NCBI GenBank assembly: GCA_024699855.1
Contig: JAMPIQ010000002.1
Coordinates: 10,788,001-10,852,000, forward strand
DNA: 64,000 nucleotides
Direction of reading: 5' to 3'
DNA from: Aphelenchoides besseyi
Lineage: Eukaryota > Nematoda > Chromadorea > Rhabditida > Aphelenchoididae
Of the stretch, positions 25,745 through 37,288 are shown one piece after another. The translations under genes and the position numbers were made by a program. The notes under the pieces are model-generated. The model did not search any database and was not told the origin of the DNA. It saw nothing but the letters and a program-made list of their open reading frames with translations. The stretch's first letter is position 1; each line of letters opens with the position of its first letter.

Positions 25745-27183
25745 ATGGATGAAGAAGACGATCTTCACAATAAATATTGGATACAGAAACTCTATTTGCT
25801 GCAAGAGAAAGCACCGCGACCGAATCTGATACCATGTAGTCGGCGAATAGCCAACAAGCCACCACAATATGGTGCCGAATATCATGGGTTGATTGAGCGA
25901 TCGGATGCTGATCAAGCGAGTTCTTTTTTTACAACTGTTTTTCAATTGTCTTTTTTCAGATGTTACGAGATTATGGTGAAGGAGCGTATCTCGTACGAGC
26001 TTCCAAACGATCGGCTGATGCATACACTTTGGGTCTATTTTTTGATGGCAATGTTCTCAATTACAAATTGTATTACGATGGAATGCATTTTGTTGCCGAA
26101 AAAAGGTTTGAATGTGCTCTTATTTTACTTCAAATTTTGCTTAGATTTGAAACGCTGGATTTGCTGGTCGCTGATGGCTTAATTACAATGTTCGTGGAGA
26201 AAGGCGCCGCCGAATACATCAAAAAGATGGCCGATGAAGCGATTTACGAACAAAGTCCTTACTCGCAATACAACCGAGCAAACGAATACATCAATCAATC
26301 CCGTACATCACCTCAACAGCGAAGTCATAGTTTCACGCCATTCACCTTTAAGATGCCTCATTATTGCGATTATTGTCGTAATTTTCTATGGGGTTTAGTC
26401 CAACAAGTTAGTGAAAGTTTTTTGGCTTGTCTACTTACGATTTTTAAAGGGTTTACGCTGTGAATATTGTGGTTTCGCAGCACACAAGAAATGCAGTGAA
26501 AAGGCCCAAAACGATTGCCATCCGGATAGTAGATATGTGAAACGAATGTTTGCTGTCGATTTAACGACTTTGTGTTTGGCACATTCAACAGCCGTGCCGC
26601 CGGTTGTAACCAAATGTATTGACGAAGTGAATCGACGTGGACTCCAAGCTGAAGGCATCTATCGAGTTTCTGGATCGCACGAACAAATGGACAAGTTGCG
26701 GAAGCAATTCGACGTCGCTGCTTCTGTGGATCTTAGTCAAGTGGACGACATACACACGGTTGCCGGTCTTCTCAAGCTTTATCTTCGACTACTACCTCAA
26801 CAACTTGTGCCATTTAACGTCTTTCGAAATCTACTTGAAGCCTTCAACTCTACCCGTTCTCCACAAGAGCGAAAAAGACGTTGTTGGTAAATGAAAGAAA
26901 ACGTTGTGCTAATTACCGCTAGATTTTCAGGCAAGCACTTGAACAACTTAACTATACCAATCGGTATACGCTCGAAGTATTACTGGATCATCTTCGTCTT
27001 GTTTCCGAACACAGTAAACGAAACAAAATGACTGCCGAAAACATCTGCACAATATTCTCACCCACGATCTTTTGCACCGGAATTCAGCCATCACTCCCGC
27101 AAAATCAACATCAAATCCTCCATCTTCTTATGACAGCTGGATTCCCGGCCGCTCATAGTTCCAAACATATTCGTGGCGCTTAG
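25745..27183 (+). CDS. chin-1: Chimaerin: SH2-C1-RhoGAP protein
   Basis: Chimaerins switch off Rac and are recruited to membranes by diacylglycerol. The SH2 domain runs from YHGLIERSDADQ through GEGAYLVRASKRSADAYTLG to GLITMFVEKGAAEY. The C1 domain is HSFTPFTFKMPHYCDYC, then GLRCEYCGFAAHKKC, with the full His/Cys zinc set. The RhoGAP domain includes GLQAEGIYRVSGSHEQMDKL, with the arginine finger, and NKMTAENICTIFSPTIF. The length of about 420 residues and this domain order match alpha/beta-chimaerin. The first intron (25916-25959) keeps frame and SH2 homology only if it uses a GC donor. The other introns are GT-AG. The stop at 27181-27183 lies 176 bases from the stop of the convergent DAG lipase. 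Confidence 0.94.
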
Positions 27184-27359
27184 CAATTTCCATCATTTTC
27201 TGTTTGTATCTGCCAATCATTACTTTTCTACGTTCAGTTTATGTAAATTTTCGGTTTTCACTAAACTATTTATTGGAATGATCTACATCAGATTCTATGT
27301 TCACAGGTATTAACTTTAAAAAACGAAGCACCGGTAAATGTTTAAAGTGTAAAAAACGT

Positions 27360-29844
27360 TCAAATAACCACATTTTGATCTCGCGCAAGTCGTAGCACCT
27401 TTCGAACAAACACCGGTAGATGGTCGGAAATAATGCGACCCGTTAGCTCAATGTCATTCAGAAATTCACTTTCGATCCAATTCGCTTCGACCGTCGAGCC
27501 ATTGGGAAGAAGATGCAACAATCGTCCAGGTGGATACAACTAAAAATGGGATGAAAACTAAATTTCAAAGGAGAAAACCCACTCGAATTCGTTGCATGAA
27601 CTCTTCAGTTGTTTCACTTTCTCCAGCTTCCACTTCAGTGCCGTCACTTTCACGAGACTCGATCAGACGTTGACGAGCCATTGTGGTTGTTGACACAGAT
27701 TCTAAGATACTTGACCACTAAGAAGTGTTCACAGTGTTCTTACCAGAACTCAAATCCCAGGGAGAAGAAAAGAAAAGTTTGTACATTCCTTTGATTAATA
27801 TTTCAAATTTGGGTCGATGATTATTTTTCAGCTGTTTGTCGATTTCATTTTTCAAATGCATCAACGACTAAAGAGAACGGTAATGAGTATATGACGAAAA
27901 ATTTCTTACTTGATAGCTCATGCGTGGAACAATGTCATCGCCGACGATCACACTTAAAACGTGTTCTTCGGTTTCAGAAATCCCGTGTTTTGATATTACA
28001 GTCGGTGGTGAAAAGGCGTAGCATCGGCAAGTTGGATAGGTTTGTTTTAGAAGCAAAGTCAATAAAGAAGCGACTCCAGCTCCTAGTGAATGTCTACAAA
28101 AAGAGTGAATACGGATCACAATTCGATTCTTACCCAACTACGCAAATGTTGTAATTTGGATTTAAGACCAAAATATCCTCCAAAACATGGTTTTGCGTCA
28201 GAGTAGTATAAACGTAACGAGCTGAATTCAACATACCACGATGCACTCGAACCGAACCTTCGGCGTCTAGACTGTTGTCTTGAGCAAGGTCCGGATCTTC
28301 TTCAACATCGACAGTAAAAAGATCGTCGTTCAAACTCAAGTCTGTGACCAAATCAAAGAGTGAAGATGAGCCACGAATAGTAATAACAATGCTTGAGGTA
28401 CGATGATCAGCAAGAACCACAAACGGGACTTTATATAAACGATTTCGAAAACTACTGAAGAATATTGCCGTTTCATCGATATTCGCTATAATTTGAAGAT
28501 TTAGCAGTTAGCAAAAACTAACATCTCTTACCTTCGATAACAAAAGCTGCACTATGACAGGAACAACAGTTGGAACATGATGTGTCTTCAGCCGGAAAGC
28601 AGCTTCTTTTACTAAAAGCTGATTTTTATCATTTAATTTTAGAATCTTCTCGTACCGACAACAACTTGTCTTTTTGTAAAGTTTGCACCAAGCATGACAT
28701 GATCGATTGTTCAAAAGATATGATGGCCAACCGTAAACAGCGAGAGCAAAATTCATCATACGACAAATCTTGTCCATCGACTCTGCGTCGGTAAATAACA
28801 TCCATTGTGGAACATTCGCTGAGAGATTGCGTCGTACAATAGGCGGTGGTTTCTGTTGTTCCGGACAGTGGACGAGAAGAAGCAAACCGGCAACAACGTC
28901 CGAAGGAACATAGTCGGTGCGTGCAAAGAAGGCGGCCAACAGCGATGCGATTTCATCCAACGCCTCTCGCATCAAATTGTCCTGTCGAATTTTACACTTA
29001 AATAACACAAACACGTTTAGAAACGAAATCGAAAATACCATTGCCATTGCTCGACTCCAGTACCGCTGCTCGACAACATAAGACCGTTTGCTATCGTAAT
29101 GTGGAGATATCACCATAAACACCTAAAAGGTTGTTTTCAATTGAGACATAAACTCTAAGCTCCACTAAACGCCAATTGCTAAATCATTTATCTTTCACTC
29201 TAGCAGTTTTTTAGATAACCGTAGCGCTTAGTCAACGTTATTTTCTCCCTTTCTCCTACTGTTAAGCCCGTTATGCCAATAAACAACTCCAGATGATCAA
29301 ATTAACTTACCCCAAACATAACTGTCGCAATTAAGAAAAACTCCAGAATTACCGTTGCTCGTAAACTGTTTTGATTAAAACATTCTGCGGACTCCATGAA
29401 ACCTGAAATTATAAACAAGGTTCCTTGTAAACAAACGAACAGAATACCAAACGTATAAATGAAGCTTCCAATTGTCGCTAAGATCTCCAACACGAACAAC
29501 GGAACTCGCAGATAAATTAACATCACAACTGATCGACGCTTGTGATCTTCCAAAATCGACCCGACGGAACTCGCAAAAGCAATAGCAATACACACAAGAG
29601 TATTCAGAAAGTTTGCAAGTAGCAAAATGACAAGATATATTAACCACTCCAACGATTTGCATTCTGACGGACTGTGCAATAGAAACAATCCGCCAGCAGC
29701 TGCTAACCTGCAAAATCAGAATTCATAGAAACATTGAACAAAAGTTTACCAGCTAAGTCGAAACAACGCTTCCGAGATCTCAGGAAACACGAAGTCATCG
29801 CTAGCAATATTCCACCGTCGTCCAAAAGCTTTAAGAGAAGGCAT
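27360..29844 (-). CDS. dagl-2: sn-1-specific diacylglycerol lipase (DAGL-beta type)
   Basis: Hydrolyses diacylglycerol to 2-acylglycerols such as 2-AG at the plasma membrane. The start at 29844 gives MPSLKAFGRRWNIASDDFVF, the conserved cytosolic N-terminus. Four membrane helices follow, for example LIYLVILLLANFLNTLVCIA and GSFIYTFGILFVCLQGTLF. The lipase-3 domain includes SSIVITIRGSSSLFDLVTDL and the nucleophile elbow VVGHSLGAGVASLL, with the catalytic Ser. The segment HVLSVIVGDDIVPRMS follows. A regulatory loop with EEDPDLAQDNSLDAEG interrupts the domain. The C-terminus is short, which favours DAGL-beta over the long-tailed alpha form. The protein ends LRLARDQNVVI at 27360. Naming it dagl-2 is an inference. 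Confidence 0.9.
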
Positions 29845-30569
29845 TCGGCGTGTGAATGATTAGCATTCGAAAAAATCGCTCTCTAACTTGGCATCAGCGC
29901 GACATCTTGCATCCGAGTCGATGAGAAAAACGCACATCCTCTATGCACTGCAACGGCTGTGCAGAAACATAGAATATCCACTCGAACAAGTGACGCAGTT
30001 GCTTCTGTTGGTCATGTCTTCAACTTCAGTAACGGAAGACACGTGCATTGTTCCAAGTATCACTTGTCACACTAATTTGTTAATCAGATCAATAGAAAAA
30101 CAGACTTTGGAGTTTCCGACTGATCCGACATTGACCAAAGCAAATTAGCTATCTCTTACATCAAGATTTCAAATGAATCAAAGCTTGACATAAAAACGCT
30201 CAATGACAATCTTTTTTGGTCTCGGTAAGAAAACAGTAAATTTAAATCGTGGGAGAATTTTGTTATCATTCAATCAACAGATATCTTACCATTTAATGAG
30301 ATGATTTGGTTCTACGGATTTTTGAAGTCTGTTAAATTCGCGATACACTTCTTATGTAGCTGTTTTCATGGAAATTCGATTAAATTATCACTTATTTAAT
30401 CGCTTAGTTGCGGCAAACATTACCAAGACAACGGCAAAACAATAACAACATTTTGTACCGGTGGGAAACAGACAACACCCATCACAATAACACTTGATAC
30501 CAAGAAAAGGACCCATTTTTGAAGTCGGCCAAACAAGTTTGGACGAAATTTGAAATGAAAGATAAGGAA
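29845..30569. other. Intergenic, about 0.7 kb
   Basis: 5' flank of the DAG lipase and 3' flank of the forkhead gene. The 86-codon ORF at 29888-30148 (+) has no recognised domain. Nothing else supported. Confidence 0.5.
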
Positions 30570-31534
30570 TTATTTGCCTGGAGAGCTTGGTGGCGGAGGA
30601 AGAACAGGAAAGAACGCCAAGAGTTGTTGTAGAGCCTCCGGATTGGACAACAACGGAAAATTATTGCCTGGCAAGTTTGGTGGCGGAGGAAGAACAGAAA
30701 GGAGCGACAAGAGTTGCTGTTGAGCCTCCGGATTGAAAAGTAATGGCAAATTATTGCCTGGCGACATCAGTGGCGGAGGACAAAGAGACATGACCCGACC
30801 GGAATTTGCGTTGTACGGCGACGAGGAACTGCGGTTGCAATTTCGAGATGATGGACGCCGGCGAAGTTTTCCACTTGCACTGCCAATGATTATCTCATCA
30901 TTGCACGTCGGGTCAAGTGTCCAGTAGTTTCCTAAAATGAGATTTGTGAAAATGACGTAGTCATTTAACAAACCTTTTCCGGGATCGTCGTACGTCCGCG
31001 GGACTTTTACAAACAATTTGTTCAACGACAAGTTGTGCCGGATGCTGTTTTGCCATTGGCGACGGTTACTTCTGAAATCAACGATATTAATTAAACGTTT
31101 TCTTGACTGGTCTTACCTGTAGAATGGATATTTTTCCATGATGTACTCGTAGATGTCCTTTAAAGTCAGTTTTCCTCTTTTGCTGTTACGTAGTGCCATC
31201 GTGATCAGTGCGTTGTAACTGAACTGCGGTCTGCTCTTTTCGGTTCTTGTTGAATCGCCCTCAGCAGCGACCTGCGCTGGTTCTTCCATGCCCTCCACTT
31301 GCTCTTCCGTTTCGTGTTCTTGCGAATCTGCAAATTACTTCTTATAGATTTTCCTCAATCAATCTTATAAAATTGTCTTTAAACTTATAAGAGACATAAA
31401 ACTACCAAGAAAACAAATAACTCCAAACTATTTCAACTTTGATTCTATCCATCAGTTAACAATCACTTACCATTCTGATCCTTGCGTTCATCCATATCGC
31501 CGCAGAGATTGGCGATGCTGAAGCTGGACGACAT
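30570..31534 (-). CDS. fkh-2: Forkhead transcription factor, FoxG/sloppy-paired type
   Basis: DNA-binding transcriptional regulator. The ATG at 31534 gives [25 protein letters not shown] fits the eh1 (Groucho-binding) octapeptide found near the N-terminus of FoxG/Slp proteins. The forkhead domain runs from [20 protein letters not shown] through [19 protein letters not shown] to [13 protein letters not shown]. The adjacent [13 protein letters not shown] is the FoxG-type extension. The C-terminal half is a 30-residue tandem repeat (NPEAQQQLL followed by VLPPPP, joined by SPGNN or LPGNN). Four exons, about 250 residues. The stop at 30570 falls where a further repeat unit would begin. fkh-2 is the closest C. 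elegans name I can offer; orthology is not proven. Confidence 0.85.
30574..30780 (-). repeat. 90-bp tandem coding repeat, two full units plus a partial third
   Basis: Units at 30574-30663 and 30664-30753 are about 90% identical, and part of a third starts at 30754. Each encodes 30 residues of the form NPEA-QQLL-PVLPPPP-PGNN-PLL within the forkhead protein tail. The unit length is a multiple of three, so copy number can change without a frameshift. Confidence 0.85.
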
Positions 31535-34500
31535 TCTTGCGTACGGTAATCACACACCTATAATTTGCAATGTTACATGCCCGATCTAACGCGCGGCGAT
31601 TTAACATGAACTTCACAAGATCCGGATCTCGTTGCAAGTCGCGAGTTTTACAGGGTGATCGAATTTGCAAGGTGGTGGTTCGTTCAGCAGAAAAAAATTC
31701 AAAAAATTTATCGCTTAAACTTCAATATGTTTACCGTTAAGGTCGAGAACTCGTTTCAAAACCGCGTTAATCCTTCCCTGAGTTACCGTAAGAATAAACA
31801 AATTTTGAGAAGAAAGTGAATCGAGGAAACGAATCATGACCGACTTCTTCTTTGTGATTCACAATTGCCGTGTTCCAACAGTTCTTCTGTTAATCGACCG
31901 AAATTTGACGCTGCTGGGACAGGAGTGCGCCAATTCAAACCGTAATGACTTGTGAATAGCCGTTGAACAAACGTTGGACTTCCAGTTTTCGCATAAACCA
32001 AGACATAGAATGCTTTTTCTTGAGCTGACCAATACATCACAAAATCGGATAAAACCGAACGAAAGAGAGAAAAGCGGGTCAAAAAAGGACCGATTCCAGA
32101 AATCCCAATTTTTCGATTTGTTCCCAACCGAAATCGAGAATTCTTTTGACGCAGAACAAACTCCCCATCCTTGGTTATCAAACCCAAGACCCCGCATCAA
32201 AATTCATCAACTACCAAGAGTTATGAGCGTTGGAAACCTTCAGCTCTACCTGGGACACTCTGCACAACAAAATGATTGATCTAACAATAAACATGCGATA
32301 GCGAGGATCAAACTAGGCGGAGCATCTTCGATTTCCTTCCATCGTCCAACTTGAAGTCATTGCTTTCGGGAGGAGCTTTTGCATCATCAAACAGCCGCCA
32401 GTTGCCCGCTGGACGCGCGCATAATAAACGCAACACAAACGACATTAACCAAATAATGAGCGGTATATCTTTTGTGATAATGTTCTGGGGCAAAACAGTT
32501 CAAATCGGTGGCATCTGCTTGTACACAAAGTTCAAAGCGTTAGGGTTTCGGAAATTGGTTGCGCACGGGCCATTAATATCGAAAACGATTGAACGAAGAT
32601 CGTATGAATAAAGCAACCATGTCGCCATATTGGGTATATAAAACTGGAGTTTTTGTGAATGTAACAGAAGACCTCAAAAATTGAAGAGACCGTCGTTTAT
32701 GACCATTTCCGATCGGAACTCTATGCGACTTCCGCTTCAAAACGAATCGGCGATTACGGTCAACACAACGTCGATTGTATTTGATTCGAAACACGAAAAC
32801 AGTTGTCGGAAGGTTACGGTATTCTGAAGGCGCGAAATGCACGAGCGAGTTGTATTTCGATTCGCGTAGAAACAAAAATCGGATGCTTCAGGCCACAACG
32901 ACAAAGATAATGAAGTTGAGATGAGTGGGTAATTTGGTTGCTTTTGGTCAAACGTCCAAGTCATCTTGAAGCTCATCCCACAATTTGAAACGGAGTCCCC
33001 AACGCCGTTTAATTGGAAATGAAATCTGCGCACTAAATCCGCGAGCTGCTCGACACCAAATTAGCAAACAAAACGATCGACTCAAAATATGAGGATGCGC
33101 GCTTTTGGAAGTCGGCAATAATCGAGGATGTACGGGATTGTAAATCAGTCAGATCCTGAGTGTCAGAGTTGATTCAATTGGACTGACAAATGGTGGCTAA
33201 TTAGAGGAAATCAGAACAACGTTGGGCATCCGCTCATCAGTTCAGCAGGTTGTAATCGATTGGGGGACAGACGTTTTGCTCATTATGTCCAGCCACCGTT
33301 TATAAGGAAATGAATGCAAAGAGCAATAAATATTATGCACACTCAACTGCCTCTCTACACCTACGGAAATCGACTACTCAATACACATTGCGCAAGACAA
33401 TTGGAGGCGTCAGGTTGTATCATTTGGTATCATTCATTCGATTGGCTGAGACAGATTCCCTTAAGCAGTTGTGCTTCGTGCCAACTCCTTGGACGATTGA
33501 AATTCAACGTAAATAAACTTTCTGGATTCGAAGAGCAATCTAAGCAGATGCTCGTTTATTTGGAAGGCCTATGTGTCAACGGGATGCGTTAGAATAAATT
33601 TTTATACAAACCATCGACATTGTGCCTCGAAGTATTTGAAAGGCCTAATATTTATTACCGTAAGCCCGAATAATACACAGTTCCTACGGCGTAATCGGGG
33701 TATAATCCTCGATCTGAAAAGTCGAAGAAGAGACATCAATCCAATCGCCGGAAAAAGTGAGTCACGCGCTAATAATCTTATTGTTCAACTTCTTACACGG
33801 GCAATAATAATCGGAACCCAGTAAAACCTTTGCCAAATCCACGCTTCAAGGCCAGTAGCCCATGGCAATGAAGAAACAGTTTGATTTGGACGTAAAACTG
33901 AAGTCGATTGGGAGAAGAGGTTGTTGAGTGCGCGAACAGCCAAAAGAAGATGCCGTCAAGAAGGCGACCAGGTGCGATGTTGGCAAATACACAACAACAA
34001 AAGTCGACAATAAAGACAGAAACAAGAGACAAATGCAGATTATCTCAACGTTAAGTTGTTCTCAAGGATCCGCGGTGCAAATCAAAGATTCAAGGAACAT
34101 AAACGGTTGTCATTCCGCCAAATGGTCGCAAATCGTGCGGTCACACTTCGATGGACGGGTGGGCGATCATGTTTTGCTTATGATAAATACAAAAAACTGG
34201 GAAACAAACGAACGTAGATCCTGATTGCGGACAAAAAAAATCGCTTCCGCCCACTGTTTTCACATCGAAATCCCGATTGATGTTCGTTTTTGACGTGGAA
34301 ATTTCTCCACCGACCAAACAGTTCGAGTGTTGTTGTGGTTGCCGGAGGTCATTTCGAACGTTCAATAAGAAAACTTCACATCAATGATCGTAACCGAGTG
34401 ACCAAGAGGTTAACAATGATCTCAGGAACATTAAACAAATGACTGCAACCATCCCTTCTGGTGGTTTGTTTTGTAATATGTCCGACGGTGTTAAGCGGAA

Positions 34501-36247
34501 ACCATTTGATCCGCGATGTGACCGTGATTGGCTGTCTTTTGGCGGTGAAAGAATCGGAGAAGGCCACTGAGTATCGAGTTTGTGCCGCGAACTGAGACCT
34601 ACTATCGCGCGCCTGTTTAAGCAGATTAGCGGTGGTGTCGGTGGCCAATTGGAAGATAATGCGGAAATATGAAGGAGCAACTTTTGATTGGCACACTTCC
34701 GATGATCTACTTGTCCAGTTAATACTGCATTTGTCGCGCACTATCCGCTGAAAAGTTTTCTTTGGCGGTTGGAAAACAATCCGTCTGCTGGAGATCATCT
34801 TCGGACAAAAACAATTCGAACACCAAATGAAGTAGCCAAAAATGTGAATGAGAAGTCGCGGTGGGAGAACAGTTTCTTGTTCCGAACAAACTGCTATTGA
34901 TACGCGCGTCTGGTCACGAATACGATCGTTCATCCACCGTCGCGGTACTTTCCATTTTTGGGCAAATAAACACACTGGTCATCGACCGGAAATACAAGAA
35001 CAGCTATTGAAACAAACGCGCGCAATTCGACCAAACGATAAGCATAAGAGGTAAACAGTTTCGTTTTATAAACAACCGTTTGGTACTGCGCTCTCAATCG
35101 GGAGTTTGCCAGCAAACGGCATGTCCTTTCTGAGCTCCCATTCAAATGTGGAGACTGTGACTACAGTAACCCAGTGAGAAGGTCTGGTGATTATAAATAT
35201 TTCGGGAATCAACTTGAAAATATTTGGAAACAAGAAATCGTGGGGATGTCAAAACCGTCAAAAACATCGAACAAGAGTTATTTGACGGAAAGTTCACTTA
35301 CACCTGACAATCGACTAATCGCTCCACAGTGACAATGGGATGCACTGGCCGATTGAGCCCAACGCCTTCAAATGCGTCACTGCTACGGCCATCTAACCTG
35401 CACGGTTGCCGCCACCATGTCAATCAGGTTAATATGCGTTATTCTGACAAGTTTTTGCGACCACAATCGGATGTAGTAGTTTGTCAGGCCATCGAATCGT
35501 CCGTTTCGACGCTAAACAATTTGAGTGGTTCAGCAAAATAAAGGTTTCAGAAACGGCGGCTTCAAAACACAAAATTGCCAAAACGATCGCCCGTTGAGCT
35601 CAGCGGAATGATTTGCAACAATTGAAAAGACAAACAAATCACTGGTTACTTAATAGCAACCACTTCTTTCACGAATCGGATGCCGAGTGTCCTCAGTTCG
35701 GGGTTCATGGCTCTTTAATTAGTCGCTTGTTGATCCGCCGCTTTTGTAACAAGCGACGTTACGACACGAAAGACACCGCCACTTGTTGCAAATAAACGGA
35801 ACAATCAATTAGCAATTTAAGCTCAACTATTGAAGATAGTCATTAGGAAACTGTTGAGGTTCCAAAACGTTTAGGGTGCCGACGAGCGGATTGAATTTCG
35901 AGAACTTTGGATTACAATCCTCTTAATAAGCAACGCCAATTAATCGGACATCATGGGAACACACGTTCAACAAGGTTTCAAATCGGAAGGTTTCCATAAT
36001 CTTCAAACTTTATGTCCATTAGAAGACCATTCGTGAAGTCAACGTTTCATTCATGGCGAGCTCTTTAGTGTTTCGAAGGATCTGTACTTTGATTAGATGT
36101 CTTGATTGAAACATTAGAAGTCAAAAAACAGAAGTTTATTGCGAAGCACAGACACTGCAGTTGAATGACAAATGCCACCTTATAACTAAATATACCCGTT
36201 ATCTAATAAGTTATTTCACTATGAATTCCACAACAATTAAGGACGAT
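31535..36247. other. Gene-poor region, about 4.7 kb
   Basis: No recognisable gene except the weak secreted-peptide candidate listed separately. Long open frames occur on the minus strand at 31834-32200 and 34376-34975 (199 codons), without known domains and with Arg/Ser/Thr-rich composition. Probably regulatory DNA for the forkhead and NUDT14 genes, but no specific element could be named. Confidence 0.45.
32308..32493 (-). CDS. Candidate small secreted peptide precursor
   Basis: I do not recognise it. The 61-codon frame begins MPQNIITKD, followed by a hydrophobic core (IPLIIWLMSFVLRLLC) and a plausible signal-peptidase site before ARPAGNW. The rest is short, charged and cysteine-free (FKLDDGRKSKMLRLV). 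A GT donor at the last codon and acceptors about 50 bases on could add a short second exon, so the C-terminus is uncertain. It stands alone upstream of the forkhead gene. It could be a neuropeptide-like precursor or a chance ORF. Confidence 0.2.
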   Translation of the reverse strand: MPQNIITKDIPLIIWLMSFVLRLLCARPAGNWRLFDDAKAPPESNDFKLDDGRKSKMLRLV

Positions 36248-37288
36248 CTATTTCAAATAGAGATGACGTTTTTGAGCCATGAAGAACTGGAGTCCGTAGT
36301 GCAAAAGCGGCGGTCCGTGGAGCGTGCGAATCGTTTCTTCGAGTTTGTCGATGTCCAACCAAACCTGAAGTTAAACACCATTGAATGTATCACTGCAACA
36401 TCGATACCTTCTCGATGAACTCTCCTTCAGATCTAAAAATGTGCAGTTTGTGTGAAGTTCTTTAATTGACATCCACATACGCATTTCCGCCTCCCGAGTT
36501 TTGTTTGTTCTCTTCAGAAATAACCACAAAATAAACGTGTTGCATTGCACCAGAAGCGCTGACATCGCTAAACATCACATAGAAAAATGATTCGAAAACA
36601 TGCGAAGACTTACGTAGTTGTACAAACATGTTCCAATTGATCTAACTTGACGTTATAACCACATTCCTCCAGAATTTCTTCACGCATCACTTCACTGGGC
36701 GATAGATTCGGCTTATCACATCTGTAATATTTGGATACAAATCACGCAGATGTTTTGCACCCAAACATCAACTCCCAGTAATTTCCCGCTGCTTTTACCA
36801 AACTATCAAAACTCATGTCATAACTAAAAAGCCGCAATGCAAAGAAATTCACTCACAAACCGGCACAAAGCTCCACCGTGTATCCGATGCTACAAGTCTC
36901 GTTTTCGACGTGCAATTCATCGAGTGATTTTCCCTTGTTCTCAGGACGACGCATCAATTGACGCACCATCACCGCTAAACGTAAGTTAATGGAAAGTCAG
37001 ATGAAGATGTCAAACCTGGACGAAACTGTTTCACACACAAAAGTTGTTTCTTCGTTGAATGATAGATGATTGCCGCCACACTGTCCATTTCGAATGCTAG
37101 TTCCCAAGTCAATTTGACATTTTTCTAAAACCGAAATACACAAACAACGCAAATCAACTCACTCGTTCAAAGTCCATAGAAAACGTCTTAATGTACTTCG
37201 CCGTGGCATCCAATCCAGAACGAAATTTGACGTTCTTTAAACGCTCTTGTTCGTCCACGGAACATCCGTTGTCCGCCTTTTCAGACAT
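36248..37288 (-). CDS. nudt14: NUDT14-like UDP-sugar pyrophosphatase (Nudix hydrolase)
   Basis: Family members hydrolyse UDP-glucose and related sugars to UMP and sugar phosphate in the cytosol. The ATG at 37288 follows a TTCCAG acceptor by eight bases. Exon 1 ends KYIKTFSMDFER; exon 2 has DSVAAIIYHSTKKQLLCVKQ and FRP; next comes YTVELCAGL. A GTGAGT donor joins AGL to CDKPNLSPSEVMREEILEEC, the Nudix box. The C-terminal exons give AMQHVYFVVISEENK, EGEFIEK and VWLDIDKLEETIRTLHGPP, ending FMAQKRHLYLK at 36248. ELCAGL-DKP and EECGY match NUDT14 rather than other Nudix proteins. The strict Nudix Arg position reads Glu here. Six exons, about 210 residues. The protein is spread over exons too short to show as single ORFs. 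Confidence 0.88.
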
